From Nematostella vectensis (lineage: Eukaryota > Cnidaria > Anthozoa > Actiniaria > Edwardsiidae): DNA of 60,000 nt. The notes beneath the pieces were generated by a model. It was not told the DNA's origin and did not search any database. It saw only the letters and a program-made list of their open reading frames with translations. Shown piece after piece: positions 24,386-38,500 of the stretch (position 1 is its first letter; the number at the start of each line of letters is the position of its first letter). The position numbers and the translations under genes were made by a program. The DNA is taken from NCBI RefSeq assembly GCF_932526225.1, contig NC_064038.1, positions 5,628,741 to 5,688,740 on the forward strand. The letters are read 5' to 3'.

Positions 24386-24681
24386 ACAACGTATCTCGCT
24401 ACTTTGTTGATACTAGCTATAATAACCGCTGGGCATGTGACAGATGGCTGGTTTATAAGCACAGGCTACCCAAGGGTTTTTTTGTTTAGCATAATCTTTG
24501 TAAAAAAAACCCCGTAAATAGAATCACACGCTCATAACAAAAACCAAACAGGAGAATATTTTATCTATAAATATAAAACGGTTTAAACATGGGTTCTAGA
24601 TACCATTTTTCCGATGCGGCTAACTTGGGTACCCTGTGTAATCGTCCTCGATTCCCCATCATTTCCTGATTCTCTATCAAA
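24386..24681. promoter_or_regulatory. Shared LINS1/OSTF1 bidirectional promoter region
   Basis: Only about 300 bp separate the LINS1 start codon (minus) from the OSTF1 start codon (plus). Both genes' core promoters and 5' UTRs must lie here, or inside the genes if there are upstream non-coding exons. No confident TATA box was assigned. Co-regulation is an inference from head-to-head spacing. Confidence 0.6.
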
Positions 24682-27600
24682 ATGTCTGGGCCAAGAAGAC
24701 CACCGCCGCCAATTCCCAGACCAGGTAAACGCCGATTGCTTAGCCTTTCAACGCGAATGACTTCTAGATAAATAGTGTGTGTTAGGTAGGCTTTGTAACC
24801 CTAATTTTACCTCATTTTCAGGCCAAGTGCAAGTCGTGAGAGCACTCTACAACTACACAGCTCAGCAAGTAAGCGTTCTAGAACTTGTCTAAGTTTTGTA
24901 GGAAACCAAAACCCTATGAGTTATAAACCTTTCGTTCCTCTTCTTTTTGCATATAATTGTGATTTTCTTATTAGAGAGACGAGCTGAGCTTCGAGGAAGG
25001 TGATATTTTATATATCACAGACAAGGTAAAATCTGAAAATGAGCAAGTTAGAATGTGAAGTGTTCCCTTTGTTTTGCATTATTAAACGCTTCAAAGCTTA
25101 TAAACGTTCGCTAATTTAGCAGTTATTATAACCTAGTGCACATTCACATTTTTCTTTTACTACAATTTTCTGAAAATGATACTCTTTAGTTTACATGCGA
25201 TAGTTTCGTTTCAAACATCAATTGGGATCTATTTGAACCGGAAGTCAGTGTAACAACCCTATTTGACTCATAACTATATATAGAAAATTCTCGACCCCAT
25301 CTTGTGATTCTTAGCGTAGGAAATGGACATTTTGATGATAGCATCTATAAATTTTCACCACTAATGGAAGAAATACAGTTTATGAATATTGTAAACTATA
25401 TACCATACTTTTGAGGGGCGGGTTATAATAATTTTGTACATAAACTCTGAAAAGCATAGCTACAGGCTGATTGAGTATAAATTGACTCATTCAGGTAATT
25501 GGACAAAAACACAAACATTTAACAATGGTGCTGATATTCCGATGCACATCTGCTTTATTACATTTTCATTTCTTTTTATGTACCCATATAGATGTACCTA
25601 TAGAAAATGTACTTAAATTTTCACGATAAAAAAATACTCACGAAAAATAAAGACTGTGAATTTTGGTATTGCGAAATTTAATTGATGTAGAAAAATGATT
25701 GTGTTTTCAAGGGTCCTATAACAAATTTGGAACAATGTATATACAATCCTTAGGTTGCCTCAAGTTCTTCTTCAGTATCATCTGAACAGTCATCTTTCCA
25801 ATGTTCCTCCAATATGTCCTTTGAACAGTCGTCAAATCGACCCTCCCGTCCCAGTTCCTTGTAATTTTTAGTTACGAAAGTCTTGAATATATCCAGTATC
25901 CCCCTCTTCATGGTGTTTTGTCCATTTCCCATATTAACTTCAAATTTGTGACTTTAAATCCTCTGCAAACACAATTTTTCTCTGCGATTGCGAAATTAAA
26001 GACTCACAAAATATGCTGAGAAAACTTGGGATTTTGCAGCTATACCATTTTCATATTAAAAGAGATGTTTCTCTCCTTTCAGTCTGAAGGGGCATGGTGG
26101 AAAGCTAAGGTCGGCAACAGATCAGGATTGGTACCTTCGAATTATGGTAACTAGCAAATTATAGATGGGCCGATCTAGGGGTGGAGTGAGTATGCCCTGC
26201 CCCAACCCTATTTTTGGAGACTAAAAATATGGAAATCCACAAAATAATAGACCCCCCTTTTTTTAAATAATTGCTTCATATTCCCTAATATTGGAACTTT
26301 TGGATGTGCCCCTTAATACACTATTATAATGTTTTTATTACTTGCAAGTTGAGTGATGATTGAAAGAGATGTGTCATTTATTTTTGCCATTCTCCACACA
26401 CATACAAAAGCAATAGATAACCAACAAAGTTTGCCAAGACAATTACATTAAAAGTCCATATAACCTTTCAGAGTTGATAGACTTTGTCAATTCTTTATAT
26501 TTTCATCTTCTGAATGGTACGTGGTTCGTATGGACCCTATAAAACACGTGTTCGCGCGAATAACTCAAATCTGTAATATTGAGGTATTTTGGTCCACCTT
26601 CGGAAAAAAGGCTGTGAACTGAAAGGCCCGGGCCCAGTCTTTTGTGACGTAGATCAAGATGTCAACCAAATTACATGAGAAAACATATGCGCGCTAAACG
26701 TGTTCCCTTCTTCGTGTCTTCTTAGTTATTGCTAAAGAACGTTGTGTGGTTACAACTTTTACCGTCATCTTTTATATCTCATCCCGTAGTCAAATGATTA
26801 TTTAACTTCAGGAAACAAATCTGCAACGTTTAGCAGATATTTTTTAGTCTTTGAATTTTTTTTGCATTGTGCACGCGCTGCATTCACAATCAAGAATGGC
26901 AACATTCTCACGAGCGTGCGCTGTTTTTGAAACCTACAATTAAACAACATTTTCTTTTTTCGCATACAATTCTCGACTTTAAATTATTCTTCGCCTCATT
27001 GTGGGTAGCATTGCAAAAGAAAACAATTCACCAATATTTTGTGGTATTGTCTCTGAATTTTAATGGATTTAAGGAAAATACATTGTTTCAGATTTTCCCG
27101 CCAAAACTTGGAATTATTCACTCGATTCAGTCTCCTTTCGCACGGCCAGGAAAATTTCAATCAAATTCAATTCCCTTTTCAGAATTTGAAAGTTTATCTA
27201 TGCTTTGTTTTGGCTAGATTGATATAAGTGAAAGGTTTTTTTGAACTTTAATAGTTTTATCTGATTGTCGGGTAACTATAAACAATATTTTGTATCTAGT
27301 TGGGGAACACACAGAAGCAGTGGAAAACCCTTTACATGAGGCTGCGAAAAGAGGTATGATCGTCACACTTATTTTCTTGTTTACTTCTGATTATTGGATT
27401 ATGATGAACTGATGAGAGATTTTTTCCAGGGAATATTGGTTTTATGACAGAGTGTTTACAGAATAAAGTGTCTGTCAATGGCCTGGACAAGTCAGGCTCC
27501 ACCCCCCTACACTGGGCGGCACAAGGGGGGCACACAGGTATAATTCTTTAATTTCTCAAATCACAAAGAAAAAATGGGTCCTGCAGGGGATTTAATTTCA

Positions 27601-30600
27601 AGAAATTAAAGTTCAATTGACTTTATTTATTTTTTTTACTTTTTTACAAAAAAAATTAATGTCAAAAACAACTAAAACAGCACCTTATTAAAACTTGGTC
27701 AGTTTTACAGTAATGGGCAAAAACGTTCTATCAAGCCATTATCAAGTATTGTTTCGAGTTTTTTAATAGTGAAAAACGAGAATTTTAGTGCAAGCTAAAA
27801 ATTAAGCAGAATAAGATATAAAAAAATATCCTCATCTTTGGGGGTAAAGTAGTAGCATGGGAAGTGATTTCTCCCACTTTCTGGTATATAGTCTCACCAT
27901 CTCTTTGGTGAATAGAAAAAAAAAGATGACAGAGACAAAACATATTGCCATCATTCCATACTGTAACCTAGTAAGTCAACAAATCTGATTGGCCTTTAAG
28001 TGTGTGCAGATCTGAAAATTGCATGATTTTTGAAACTTCAGACACATAAGATATGGATGATTTTTCATACTAATCTACTCCAGTACTGGTGATCTGTTTT
28101 GTTTCTCAAGAAATCTCATACTAATTCATACAAAACATTACAGCTCTGCTTTCATTCTCATAGAGTGCGTACAGCAGCTGCTGGCTCAACCTGGAATACG
28201 TATAGATGTACAGGTACTAGGGATAAGGATGACAGCGCATCCCCCTGTAACACACTTAAACCATAGCGATGTGATCCCCCCACATCCTGTTACATTTGAT
28301 ATGCACCACAGGCATGTAAGGGTGGATGCAGAGTCATGTGTCCCCTACCCAATAAAGCCTTAAATCATAGAACCATCATGATCCCCTACCCCACTCTGTT
28401 ACATGTGATATGCACCACAGGCATGAAGCATCATGATCCCCTACCCCACTCTGTTACATGTGATACTCACCACAGGCATGAAGCATCATGATCCCCTACC
28501 CCACTCTGTTACATGTGATACTCACCACAGGCATGAAGCATCATGATCCCCTACCCCACTCTGTTACATGTGATACTCACCACAGGCATGAAGCATCATG
28601 ATCCCCTACCCCACTCTGTTACATGTGAAAATCACCACAGGCATGAAGCATCATGATCCCCTACCCCACTCTGTTACATGTGATACTCACCACAGGCATG
28701 AAGCATCATGATCCCCTACCCCACTCTGTTACATGTGATACTCACCACAGGCATGAAGCATCATGATCCCCTACCCCACTCTGTTACATGTGATACTCAC
28801 CACAGACATGAAGCATCATGATCCCCTACCCCTCTCTGTTACATGTGATACTCACCACAGGCATGAAGCATCATGATTCCCTACCCCACTCTGTTACATG
28901 TGATACTCACCACAGGCATGAAGCATCATGATCCCCTACCCCACTCTGTTACATGTAATACTCACTTCAGGCATGAAGCATCATGATCCCCTACCCCACT
29001 CTGTTACATGTAATACTCACCACAGGCATGAAGCATCATGATCCCCTACCCCACTCTGTTACATGTAATACTCACCACAGGCATGAAGCATCATGATCCC
29101 CTACCCCACTCTGTTACATGTAATACTCACCACAGGCATGAAGCATCATGATCCCCTACCCCTCTCTGTTACATGTGATACTCACCACAGGCATGAAGCA
29201 TCATGATCCCCTACCCCACTCTGTTACATGTGATACTCACCACAGGCATGAAGCATCATGATCCCCTACCCCACTCTGTTACATGTGATACTCACCACAG
29301 GCATGAACCATCATGATCCCCTACCCCACTCTGTTACATGTGATACTCACCACAGGCATGAAGCATCATGATCCCCTACCCCACTCTGTTACATGTGATA
29401 CTCACCACAGGCATGAAGCATCATGATCCCTCACCCCACTCTGTTACATGTGATACTCACCACAGGCATGAAGCATCATGATCCCCTACCCCACTCTGTT
29501 ACATGTGATACTCACCACAGGCATGAAGCATCATGATCCCTCACCCCACTCTGTTACATGTGATACTCACCACAGGCATGAAGCATCATGATCCCTCACC
29601 CCACTCTGTTACATGTGATACTCACCACAGGCATGAAGCATCATGATCCCCTACCCCACTCTGTTACATGTAATACTCACCACAGGCATGAAGCATCATG
29701 ATCCTCTACCCCACTCTGTTACATGTGATACTCACCACAGGCATGAAGCATCATGATCCTCTACTCCACTCTGTTACATGTGATACTCACCACAGGCATG
29801 AAGCATCATGATCCCCTACCCCACTCTGTTACATGTAATACTCACCACAGGCATAACCCATCATGATCCCCTACCCCACTCTGTTACATGTAATACTCAC
29901 CACAGGCATAACCCATCATGATCCCCTACCCCACTCTGTTACATGTAATACTCACCACAGGCATGAAGCTAGGGGTGCGTACAAGGGCACATCTAAGGGC
30001 GACTGGGGCAAAGACCTGTTGTTTCATTTGTATATCTACCTAGTGTTACTGGGCCCATAACCTCTTGTTTCATTTGTATCTCTACGGAGGAGGGAGGGGT
30101 GAATAGGTTCACGGAATGGCGGATTCAGCCCCGAAATGCTCACAGATTAGGATTTTGATGATTATTTCAGCGGACTAGCGGATTTTGGAAGTACAGCGGA
30201 TCACAGATCTGTTGACAATTTGGGCACGGATTTCGGATTTTAACTGCTTTGACGGTCGAATTTCGGAATTTAAATGAATTTCAATCGATTCTATTGTTTA
30301 TCTGTCAAACCATGCAGATCTAAAAAATATCTGCGGATCCACGGATTTGCCCCGAAAATGTTGCGGATCAGCGGATTTACATACCCCTATTCACCCTCCC
30401 CTCCCTCTACCTAGTGTGACTTCGTCCATTATCTGGTGTGGCTGGACCCATAACCTGTTGTTTCATTTCTATCCCTCAAGAACAAGCTTGGGGACACGCC
30501 TCTGCATGCAGCATCATGGAAGGCACACCCCGATATTGTACAATTGTTGCTTGATAAAGGTAACAGGATAAGCCGCTCCCAAACCCTCTTCCGAGCCAAA

Positions 30601-31664
30601 GATTATTTTTGTTTTGCTGAGAAAAAATTTAATGATTGAGGAAATTAATTGTTGGATTTGAGCCTTGGATGGAGGAGCAAATGGGAAAGATAATATGTTT
30701 TTATTTTTTTAGGTGCCAAAACAGATATAAAGAATAATTCCAAACAAAGCCCATACGACTTAGCAAGGAATCCGGAAGTGGGCAGACTGCTGAGGGGAGC
30801 AGTAGGTAGGAGCACTGAACCAGGGTCTGAAAAGATGTCGATGATGATAAATGGAATCATCCTCATCATAGCAATGACAGTTGTCATTGTTATCGTCATC
30901 ATGTTCAGCACTGTTCTCATTGTTGTCATGTGTCTTTGTACATTGACTTTGTTGCTGTATATGTCCCACAGTTTCAAACCAATAGTTTTGGTATCAATGT
31001 TGTAATTTATCTGAATTAAATTGATATTGCGCAAAACCATGTTTTGTCTTGACTATCATCACCACACATATCAACATCACCACTATCATCATCACCATCA
31101 CCACCATCATCATCATCACCACCACCACCATCACCATCATCATCATCATCATCACCAGCTCAATCATTTATCATCATTACCACCAACAGAGTGATCGCTT
31201 TCATCGTCGTTATTGTTTTCATTAACTCTGTCATCATAATTACTACCATCATCACGACCATTGTTGTCATCATCTTGTTCAACAATATCAAAATAACCAG
31301 CATCCTGACATTCATCATTGTAATACCACTGCATTACCACTGCTTGCATTACTTGGCCGTCAATAAGACAACTCAACATCAAGGCATTATTTCCGTCATG
31401 TTCACTAGATATAATATGTTGAGTGTTTGGAAATGGGGGTGAGGGGTCTATTTCGCTATTTCTTATGTTCATTCCCTTGTCCATCCCTTCCATTGATCCC
31501 TTTTCATGTCTCTGTGAGGATGAATTCTAGTATCCTAAGGTAGTTATCCCTAATAAATAAGGGCACCCAAAACAATCATCCACAGGGTTTGTTGATCTTT
31601 GTCATTTCCTTTTCCAGATTCAGGAGCTGGTAATGATTATGGTGATGAGGAGGACTCTGACTGA
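24682..31664 (+). CDS. OSTF1: OSTF1, osteoclast-stimulating factor 1 (SH3-ankyrin adaptor)
   Basis: Complete gene, ten exons: 24682-24724, 24822-24868, 24975-25025, 26083-26146, 27300-27353, 27430-27537, 28164-28213, 30481-30559, 30713-30805, 31618-31664. All junctions are GT-AG with continuous phase; 211 residues, against 214 in human. Order: Pro-rich N-terminus ([11 protein letters not shown]); SH3 at about 17-70 with ALYNY (22-26), the WW pair (52-53) and PSNY (65-68); ankyrin repeats from about 78 ([37 protein letters not shown]); acidic end DEEDSD. In vertebrates it is a cytoplasmic adaptor whose SH3 domain binds partners such as Src; a conserved adaptor role is inferred. The start ATG fits the Pro-rich leader and lies in the short gap from LINS1. 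Intron 7 carries a 1.66-kb minisatellite. Confidence 0.97.
26160..26300. repeat. Dispersed repeat fragment in OSTF1 intron 4
   Basis: Contains GGCCGATCTAGGGGTGG and a run of C then T, with an internal TATTTTTGGAGACTAAAAAT. It resembles the two G/C-run repeats at 54133-54500, which share GGATCTAGG and a similar AT core. A non-coding, diverged family member. Confidence 0.45.
28305..29968. repeat. 55-bp minisatellite (about 30 copies) in OSTF1 intron 7
   Basis: Period 55, unit built on GCATGAAGCATCATGATCCC plus TACCCCACTCTGTTACATG and TGATACTCACCACAG. Copies are very similar; a few variant sites (TGATAC/TAATAC, CCCCTA/CCCTCA) mark sub-blocks. On the minus strand every intact unit contains GGTGAGTAT, a strong donor consensus. 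On the plus strand each ends in CACAG. The unit is not derived from the adjacent exons. Confidence 0.95.
30013..30480 (+). repeat. Duplicated polypyrimidine tract upstream of OSTF1 exon 8
   Basis: The tract before the exon 8 acceptor (CCATAACCTGTTGTTTCATTT, 30449-30469) has two further copies at about 30015-30035 and 30050-30080, each with similar flanks (TCTACCTAGTG and GGCCCATAACCT). The true acceptor CCTCAAG is at 30474-30480. The upstream copies lack an equivalent AG. Confidence 0.65.
31076..31160. repeat. (CAT/CAC)n microsatellite in the last OSTF1 intron
   Basis: Trinucleotide-rich tract of CAT and CAC in the intron between exons 9 and 10. Neighbouring ATC-rich sequence (30830-31320) keeps long frames open on both strands without any recognisable protein. 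Confidence 0.85.
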
Positions 31665-32506
31665 TGTAGGCTTACACTTCTTAACATGGCAGACACCTTT
31701 AGATTTTTATCATCTTCTGAACTCTTCATTTTATAGTAAAGTTACTGCTGAGTAAAATAAGGTTGATATAAATGCAACCCATACTACTCAGAAGGAAATG
31801 TAAACAAAAAAACACTCATCGCTTTGTGTGCTTCCTTTTTTATAGTTCCAAGGAAAGGTTCCTTGGACCCTGTTCAAATGTAATCCATGATTCTCATCGT
31901 GGCAACAAAAAACATAGAAATACCATACATAATTAAAGGTAACAAGGTGATTATAATTTTCTAGAATGTTATTTTGCTACTACCTTCTGGTAATGATGAA
32001 ATAAAAAAGATATACACATATTTATTTGTTATTTGTGATTGTTGGTTGCACAAAGGGTGTTGACTTTTAAAAAGTCGTTATTTTCACTTCCCAAGAATTA
32101 GTTTAGGTCGTATGTGTCTAAGGCGGATTAAAAACGCTCTCTCATTGGATAGTGAGACACCAGCCGTTATTATTTTATGCGAAATGTTTTCCGTGTGACA
32201 AAGTCTAATGTCTTGTTAGTGTTGTTGTGGGGAAGAGAAAAAACGTGCAGCTGGAGGTCGAGGTGGTCGAGTTACATTTACCAGGTGGCGGCGGCGGTTA
32301 GACAGCGCGTCGTTTGAAAGGTCGCAAGCTCGTAGGGACAGCTCGCTGTAGGAGCGAAACCAAGTCAAGTACATCCAGTTGAAGCAGGGATACGTGCTTT
32401 ACTCAACACTAACAAGACATTAGACCTCATTTCGGAGTCAAACTATCCTATAGCCCGTGGCGTGACACGGCATACCTAGTGAGGTGAGCTCCCTGTGCCT
32501 TTCTCG
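31665..32506. other. Convergent intergenic region; OSTF1 3' UTR
   Basis: Between the OSTF1 stop (plus) and the stop of the minus-strand membrane-protein gene. An AATAAA hexamer at 32000-32005 is a plausible OSTF1 polyadenylation signal. No coding exon seen. Confidence 0.5.
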
Positions 32507-35500
32507 TCAAACTTGAGTATCCATACATTCATCTTTCTCTTTCTTCCTCTTTCCCTTATGTGTTTGATGTTCAAGTTCTATAACATCACTCCCAAACTTA
32601 TCCTTCCTTTTCTTTTCCACGTTTTCCTTTTTGTTGTTCGTCGAGTTCAGCGTCTTCGCAACCTCGGGCAACCACTGTAGCGTCCACCCTTCCTTGTTAT
32701 CCACCTGGTCGTCCCCTTCTTTGAACATCTCTGGGATCTTTAACCTCCCAACGCTCTGAACGCCATCAGGGTCCTTCTCCTGTTCTCTCGTGATCGCTGC
32801 ACCCACCTGTGAGGGGAAATAAATCAATACAAGGTTAAAATTGTATGTTTTACTCCTTTGTGAAAACAGAGTGGTTTAGCTGACGTCTGGACGGAAAGGG
32901 CTAGCGAGCGAACGAAGCGTCAGTGGAAGTATTCTGTTTCCACAGAGGGAGTAGAGGCTCATGGAGCACGTTCCCAAGAAGAGTAATCTGTGGATTTTTT
33001 TTCCGGCACTATTTTAAATATCTTCATTGGACAAGAATTTTAATATACAAAATAGATGCCCAATGGGGCAATGCGTTAACGGGCACTAGGCCCATGCTCA
33101 ATGGCAGGGCAATTCTATCTTAAAAATTTAGACAAGTAAGGTAGAGGTTATAGGTTTTTATATTTTTCTAGTCGTACTAACCCATCTGATTGGTCTTGAC
33201 CGTTCGAATGAGATCAAATCTCTTGAGTACAACCATCAGAACCTCGCCGATCAGGTTTTTATATTTTTCTAGTCGTACTAACCCATCTGATTGGTCTTGA
33301 CCGTTCGAATGAGATCAAATCTCTTGAGTACAACCATCAGAACCTCGCCGATCAGGTTTTTATATTTTTCTAGTCGTACTAACCCATCTGATTGGTCTTG
33401 ACCGTTCGGATGAGATCAAATCTCTTGAGTACAACCATCAGAACCTCGCCGATCAGGTTTTTATATTTTTCTAGTCGTACTAACCCATCTGATAGGTCTT
33501 GACCGTTCGAATGAGATCAAATCTCTTATCATACACCCACCTGATAGGTCTTGACCGTTCGGATGAGATCAAACCTCTTGAGTACAACCATCAGCACCTC
33601 GCCGATCAGGTTTTTTATATTTTTCTAGTCGTACTAACCCATCTGATTGGTCTTGACCGTTTGGATGAGATCAAATCTCTGTCATACTAACCCGATAGGT
33701 CTTGACCGTTTGGATGAGATCAAATCTCTGTCATACTAACCCGATAGGTCTTGACCGTTTGGATGAGATCAAATCTCTTGTCATACTAACCCGATAGGTC
33801 TCGAACGTTCGGATGAGATCAAATCTCTGTCATACTAACCCGATAGGTCTTGACCGTTTGGATGAGATCAAATCTCTTGTCATACTAACCCGATAGGTCT
33901 TGACCGTTTGGATGAGATCAAATCTCTTGTCATACTAACCCACCCGATAGGTCTTGACCGTTTGGATGAGATCAAATCTCTTGTCATACTAACCCACCCG
34001 ATAGGTCTTGACCGTTTGGATGAGATCAAATCTCTGTCATACTAACCCGATAGGTCTTGACCGTTTGGATGAGATCAAATCTCTGTCATACTAACCCGAT
34101 AGGTCTTGACCGTTTGGATGAGATCAAATCTCTTGTCATACTAACCCGATAGGTCTTGACCGTTTGGATGAGATCAAATCTCTTGTCATACTAACCCGAT
34201 AGGTCTTGACCGTTTGGATGAGATCAAATCTCTTGTCATACTAACCAACTTGATAGGTCTTGACCGTTTGGATGAGATCAAATCTCTTGTCATACTAACC
34301 CGATAGGTCTTGACCGTTTGGATGAGATCAAATCTCTTGTCATACTAACCCGATAGGTCTTGACCGTTTGGATGAGATCAAATCTCTTGTCATACTAACC
34401 CATCTGATTGGTCTTGACCGTTTGGATGAGATCAAATCTCTTAAGTACAACCATCAGAACCTCGCCGATCAGGTTTTTATATTTTTCTAGTCGTACTAAC
34501 CCATCTGATTGGTCTTGACCGTTCGGATGAGATCAAATCTCTTGAGTACAACCATCAGAACCTCGCCGATCAGGTTTTTATATTTTTCTAGTCGTACTAA
34601 CCCATCTGATTGGTCTTGACCGTTTGGATGAGATCAAATCTCTTGTCATACTAACCCGATAGGTCTTGACCGTTTGGATGAGATCAAATCTCTTGTCATA
34701 CTAACCCGATAGGTCTTGACCGTTTGGATGAGATCAAATCTCTTGTCATACTAACCCGATAGGTCTTGACCGTTTGGATGAGATCAAATCTCTTGTCATA
34801 CTAACCAACTTGATAGGTCTTGACCGTTCGAATGAGATCAAATCTCTTATCATACACCCACCCGATAGGTCTTGACCGTTTGGATGAGATCAAATCTCTT
34901 GTCATACTAACCCACCCGATAGGTCTTGACCGTTTGGATGAGATCAAATCTCTGTCATACTAACCCGATAGGTCTTGACCGTTTGGATGAGATCAAATCT
35001 CTGTCATACTAACCCGATAGGTCTTGACCGTTTGGATGAGATCAAATCTCTTGTCATACTAACCCGATAGGTCTTGACCGTTTGGATGAGATCAAATCTC
35101 TTGTCATACTAACCCGATAGGTCTTGACCGTTTGGATGAGATCAAATCTCTTGTCATACTAACCCGAAAGGTCTTGACCGTTTGGATGAGATCAAATCTC
35201 TTGTCATACTAACCCGAAAGGTCTTGACCGTTTGGATGAGATCAAATCTCTTGTCATACTAACCCGATAGGTCTTGACCGTTCGGATGAGATCAAATCTC
35301 TTGTCATACTAACCAACTTGATAGGTCTTGACCGTTCGGATGAGATCAAATCTCTTGTCATACTAACCCGATAGGTCTTGACCGTTTGGATGAGATCAAA
35401 TCTCTTGTCATACTAACCAACTTGATAGGTCTTGACCGTTCGAATGAGATCAAATCTCTTATCATACACCCACCCGATAGGTCTTGACCGTTTGGATGAG

Positions 35501-38500
35501 ATCAAATCTCTTGTCATACTAACCCACCCGATAGGTCTTGACCGTTTGGATGAGATCAAATCTCTGTCATACTAACCCGATAGGTCTTGACCGTTTGGAT
35601 GAGATCAAATCTCTGTCATACTAACCCGATAGGTCTTGACCGTTTGGATGAGATCAAATCTCTTGTCATACTAACCCGATAGGTCTTGACCGTTTGGATG
35701 AGATCAAATCTCTTGTCATACTTACCCGATAGGTCTTGACCGTTTGGATGAGATCAAATCTCTTGTCATACTAACCAACTTGATAGGTCTTGACCGTTTG
35801 GATGAGATCAAATCTCTTGTCATACTAACCCGATAGGTCTTGACCGTTTGGATGAGATCAAATCTCTTGTCATACTAACCCGATAGGTCTTGACCGTTTG
35901 GATGAGATCAAATCTCTTGTCATACTAACCCATCTGATTGGTCTTGACCGTTTGGATGAGATCAAATCTCTTGTCATACTAACCCATCTGATTGGTCTTG
36001 ACCGTTTGGATGAGATCAAATCTCTTAAGTACAACCATCAGAACCTCGCCGATCAGGTTTTTATATTTTTCTAGTCGTACTAACCCATCTGATTGGTCTT
36101 GACCGTTCGGATGAGATCAAATCTCTTGAGTACAACCATCAGAACCTCGCCGATCAGGTTTTTATATTTTTCTAGTCGTACTAACCCATCTGATTGGTCT
36201 TGACCGTTTGGATGAGATCAAATCTCTTGTCATACTAACCCGATAGGTCTTGACCGTTTGGATGAGATCAAATCTCTTGTCATACTAACCCGATAGGTCT
36301 TGACCCGTTTGGATGAGATCAAATCTCTTGTCATACTAACCCGATAGGTCTTGACCGTTTGGATGAGATCAAATCTCTTGTCATACTAACCCGATAGGTC
36401 TTGACCGTTTGGATGAGATCAAATCTCTTGTCATACTAACCCGATAGGTCTTGACCGTTTGGATGAGATCAAATCTCTTGTCATACTAACCCGAAAGGTC
36501 TTGACCGTTTGGATGAGATCAAATCTCTTGTCATACTAACCCGAAAGGTCTTGACCGTTTGGATGAGATCAAATCTCTTGTCATACTAACCCGATAGGTC
36601 TTGACCGTTCGGATGAGATCAAATCTCTTGTCATACTAACCAACTTGATAGGTCTTGACCGTTCGGATGAGATCAAATCTCTTGTCATACTAACCCGATA
36701 GGTCTTGACCGTTTGGATGAGATCAAATCTCTTGTCATACTAACCAACTTGATAGGTCTTGACCGTTCGAATGAGATCAAATCTCTTATCATACACCCAC
36801 CTGATAGGTCTTGACCGTTTGGATGAGATCAAATCTCTTGTCATACTAACCAACTTGATAGGTCTTGACCGTTTGGATGAGATCAAATCTCTTGTCATAC
36901 TAACCCGATAGGTCTTGACCGTTTGGATGAGATCAAATCTCTTGTCATACTAACCCACCCGATAGGTCTTGACCGTTTGGATGAGATCAAATCTCTTGTC
37001 ATACTAACCCACCCGATAGGTCTTGACCGTTTGGATGAGATCAAATCTCTGTCATACTAACCCGATAGGTCTTGACCGTTTGGATGAGATCAAATCTCTG
37101 TCATACTAACCCGATAGGTCTTGACCGTTTGGATGAGATCAAATCTCTTGTCATACTAACCCGATAGGTCTTGACCGTTTGGATGAGATCAAATCTCTTG
37201 TCATACTAACCCGATAGGTCTTGACCGTTTGGATGAGATCAAATCTCTTGTCATACTAACCAACTTGATAGGTCTTGACCGTTTGGATGAGATCAAATCT
37301 CTTGTCATACTAACCCGATAGGTCTTGACCGTTTGGATGAGATCAAATCTCTTGTCATACTAACCCGATAGGTCTTGACCGTTTGGATGAGATCAAATCT
37401 CTTGTCATACTAACCCATCTGATTGGTCTTGACCGTTTGGATGAGATCAAATCTCTTAAGTACAACCATCAGAACCTCGCCGATCAGGTTTTTATATTTT
37501 TCTAGTCGTACTAACCCATCTGATTGGTCTTGACCGTTCGGATGAGATCAAATCTCTTGAGTACAACCATCAGAACCTCGCCGATCAGGTTTTTATATTT
37601 TTCTAGTCGTACTAACCCATCTGATTGGTCTTGACCGTTTGGATGAGATCAAATCTCTTGTCATACTAACCCGATAGGTCTTGACCGTTTGGATGAGATC
37701 AAATCTCTTGTCATACTAACCCGATAGGTCTTGACCGTTTGGATGAGATCAAATCTCTTGTCATACTAACCCACCCGATAGGTCTTGACCGTTTGGATGA
37801 GATCAAATCTCTGTCATACTAACCCGATAGGTCTTGACCGTTTGGATGAGATCAAATCTCTGTCATACTAACCCGATAGGTCTTGACCGTTTGGATGAGA
37901 TCAAATCTCTTGTCATACTAACCCGATAGGTCTTGACCGTTTGGATGAGATCAAATCTCTTGTCATACTAACCCGATAGGTCTTGACCGTTTGGATGAGA
38001 TCAAATCTCTTGTCATACTAACCAACTTGATAGGTCTTGACCGTTTGGATGAGATCAAATCTCTTGTCATACTAACCCGATAGGTCTTGACCGTTTGGAT
38101 GAGATCAAATCTCTTGTCATACTAACCCGATAGGTCTTGACCGTTTGGATGAGATCAAATCTCTTGTCATACTAACCCATCTGATTGGTCTTGACCGTTT
38201 GGATGAGATCAAATCTCTTAAGTACAACCATCAGAACCTCAACGATCAGGTTTTTATATTTTTCTAGTCGTACTAACCCATCTGATTGGTCTTGACCGTT
38301 CGGATGAGATCAAATCTCTTGAGTACAACCATCAGAACCTCGCCGATCAGGTTTTTATATTTTTCTAGTCGTACTAACCCATCTGATTGGTCTTGACCGT
38401 TTGGATGAGATCAAATCTCTTGTCATACTAACCCGATAGGTCTTGACCGTTTGGATGAGATCAAATCTCTTGTCATACTAACCCGATAGGTCTTGACCGT

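Noticed and set aside
25750-25932. 60-residue acidic minus-strand ORF in OSTF1 intron 3
   Set aside because: Looks protein-like but is short and isolated, with no matching neighbours or recognised family; not enough support to call a gene.
26867-27217. 116-residue plus-strand ORF in OSTF1 intron 4
   Set aside because: AT-rich, no recognisable domain, no splice context; intron sequence by the OSTF1 exon chain.
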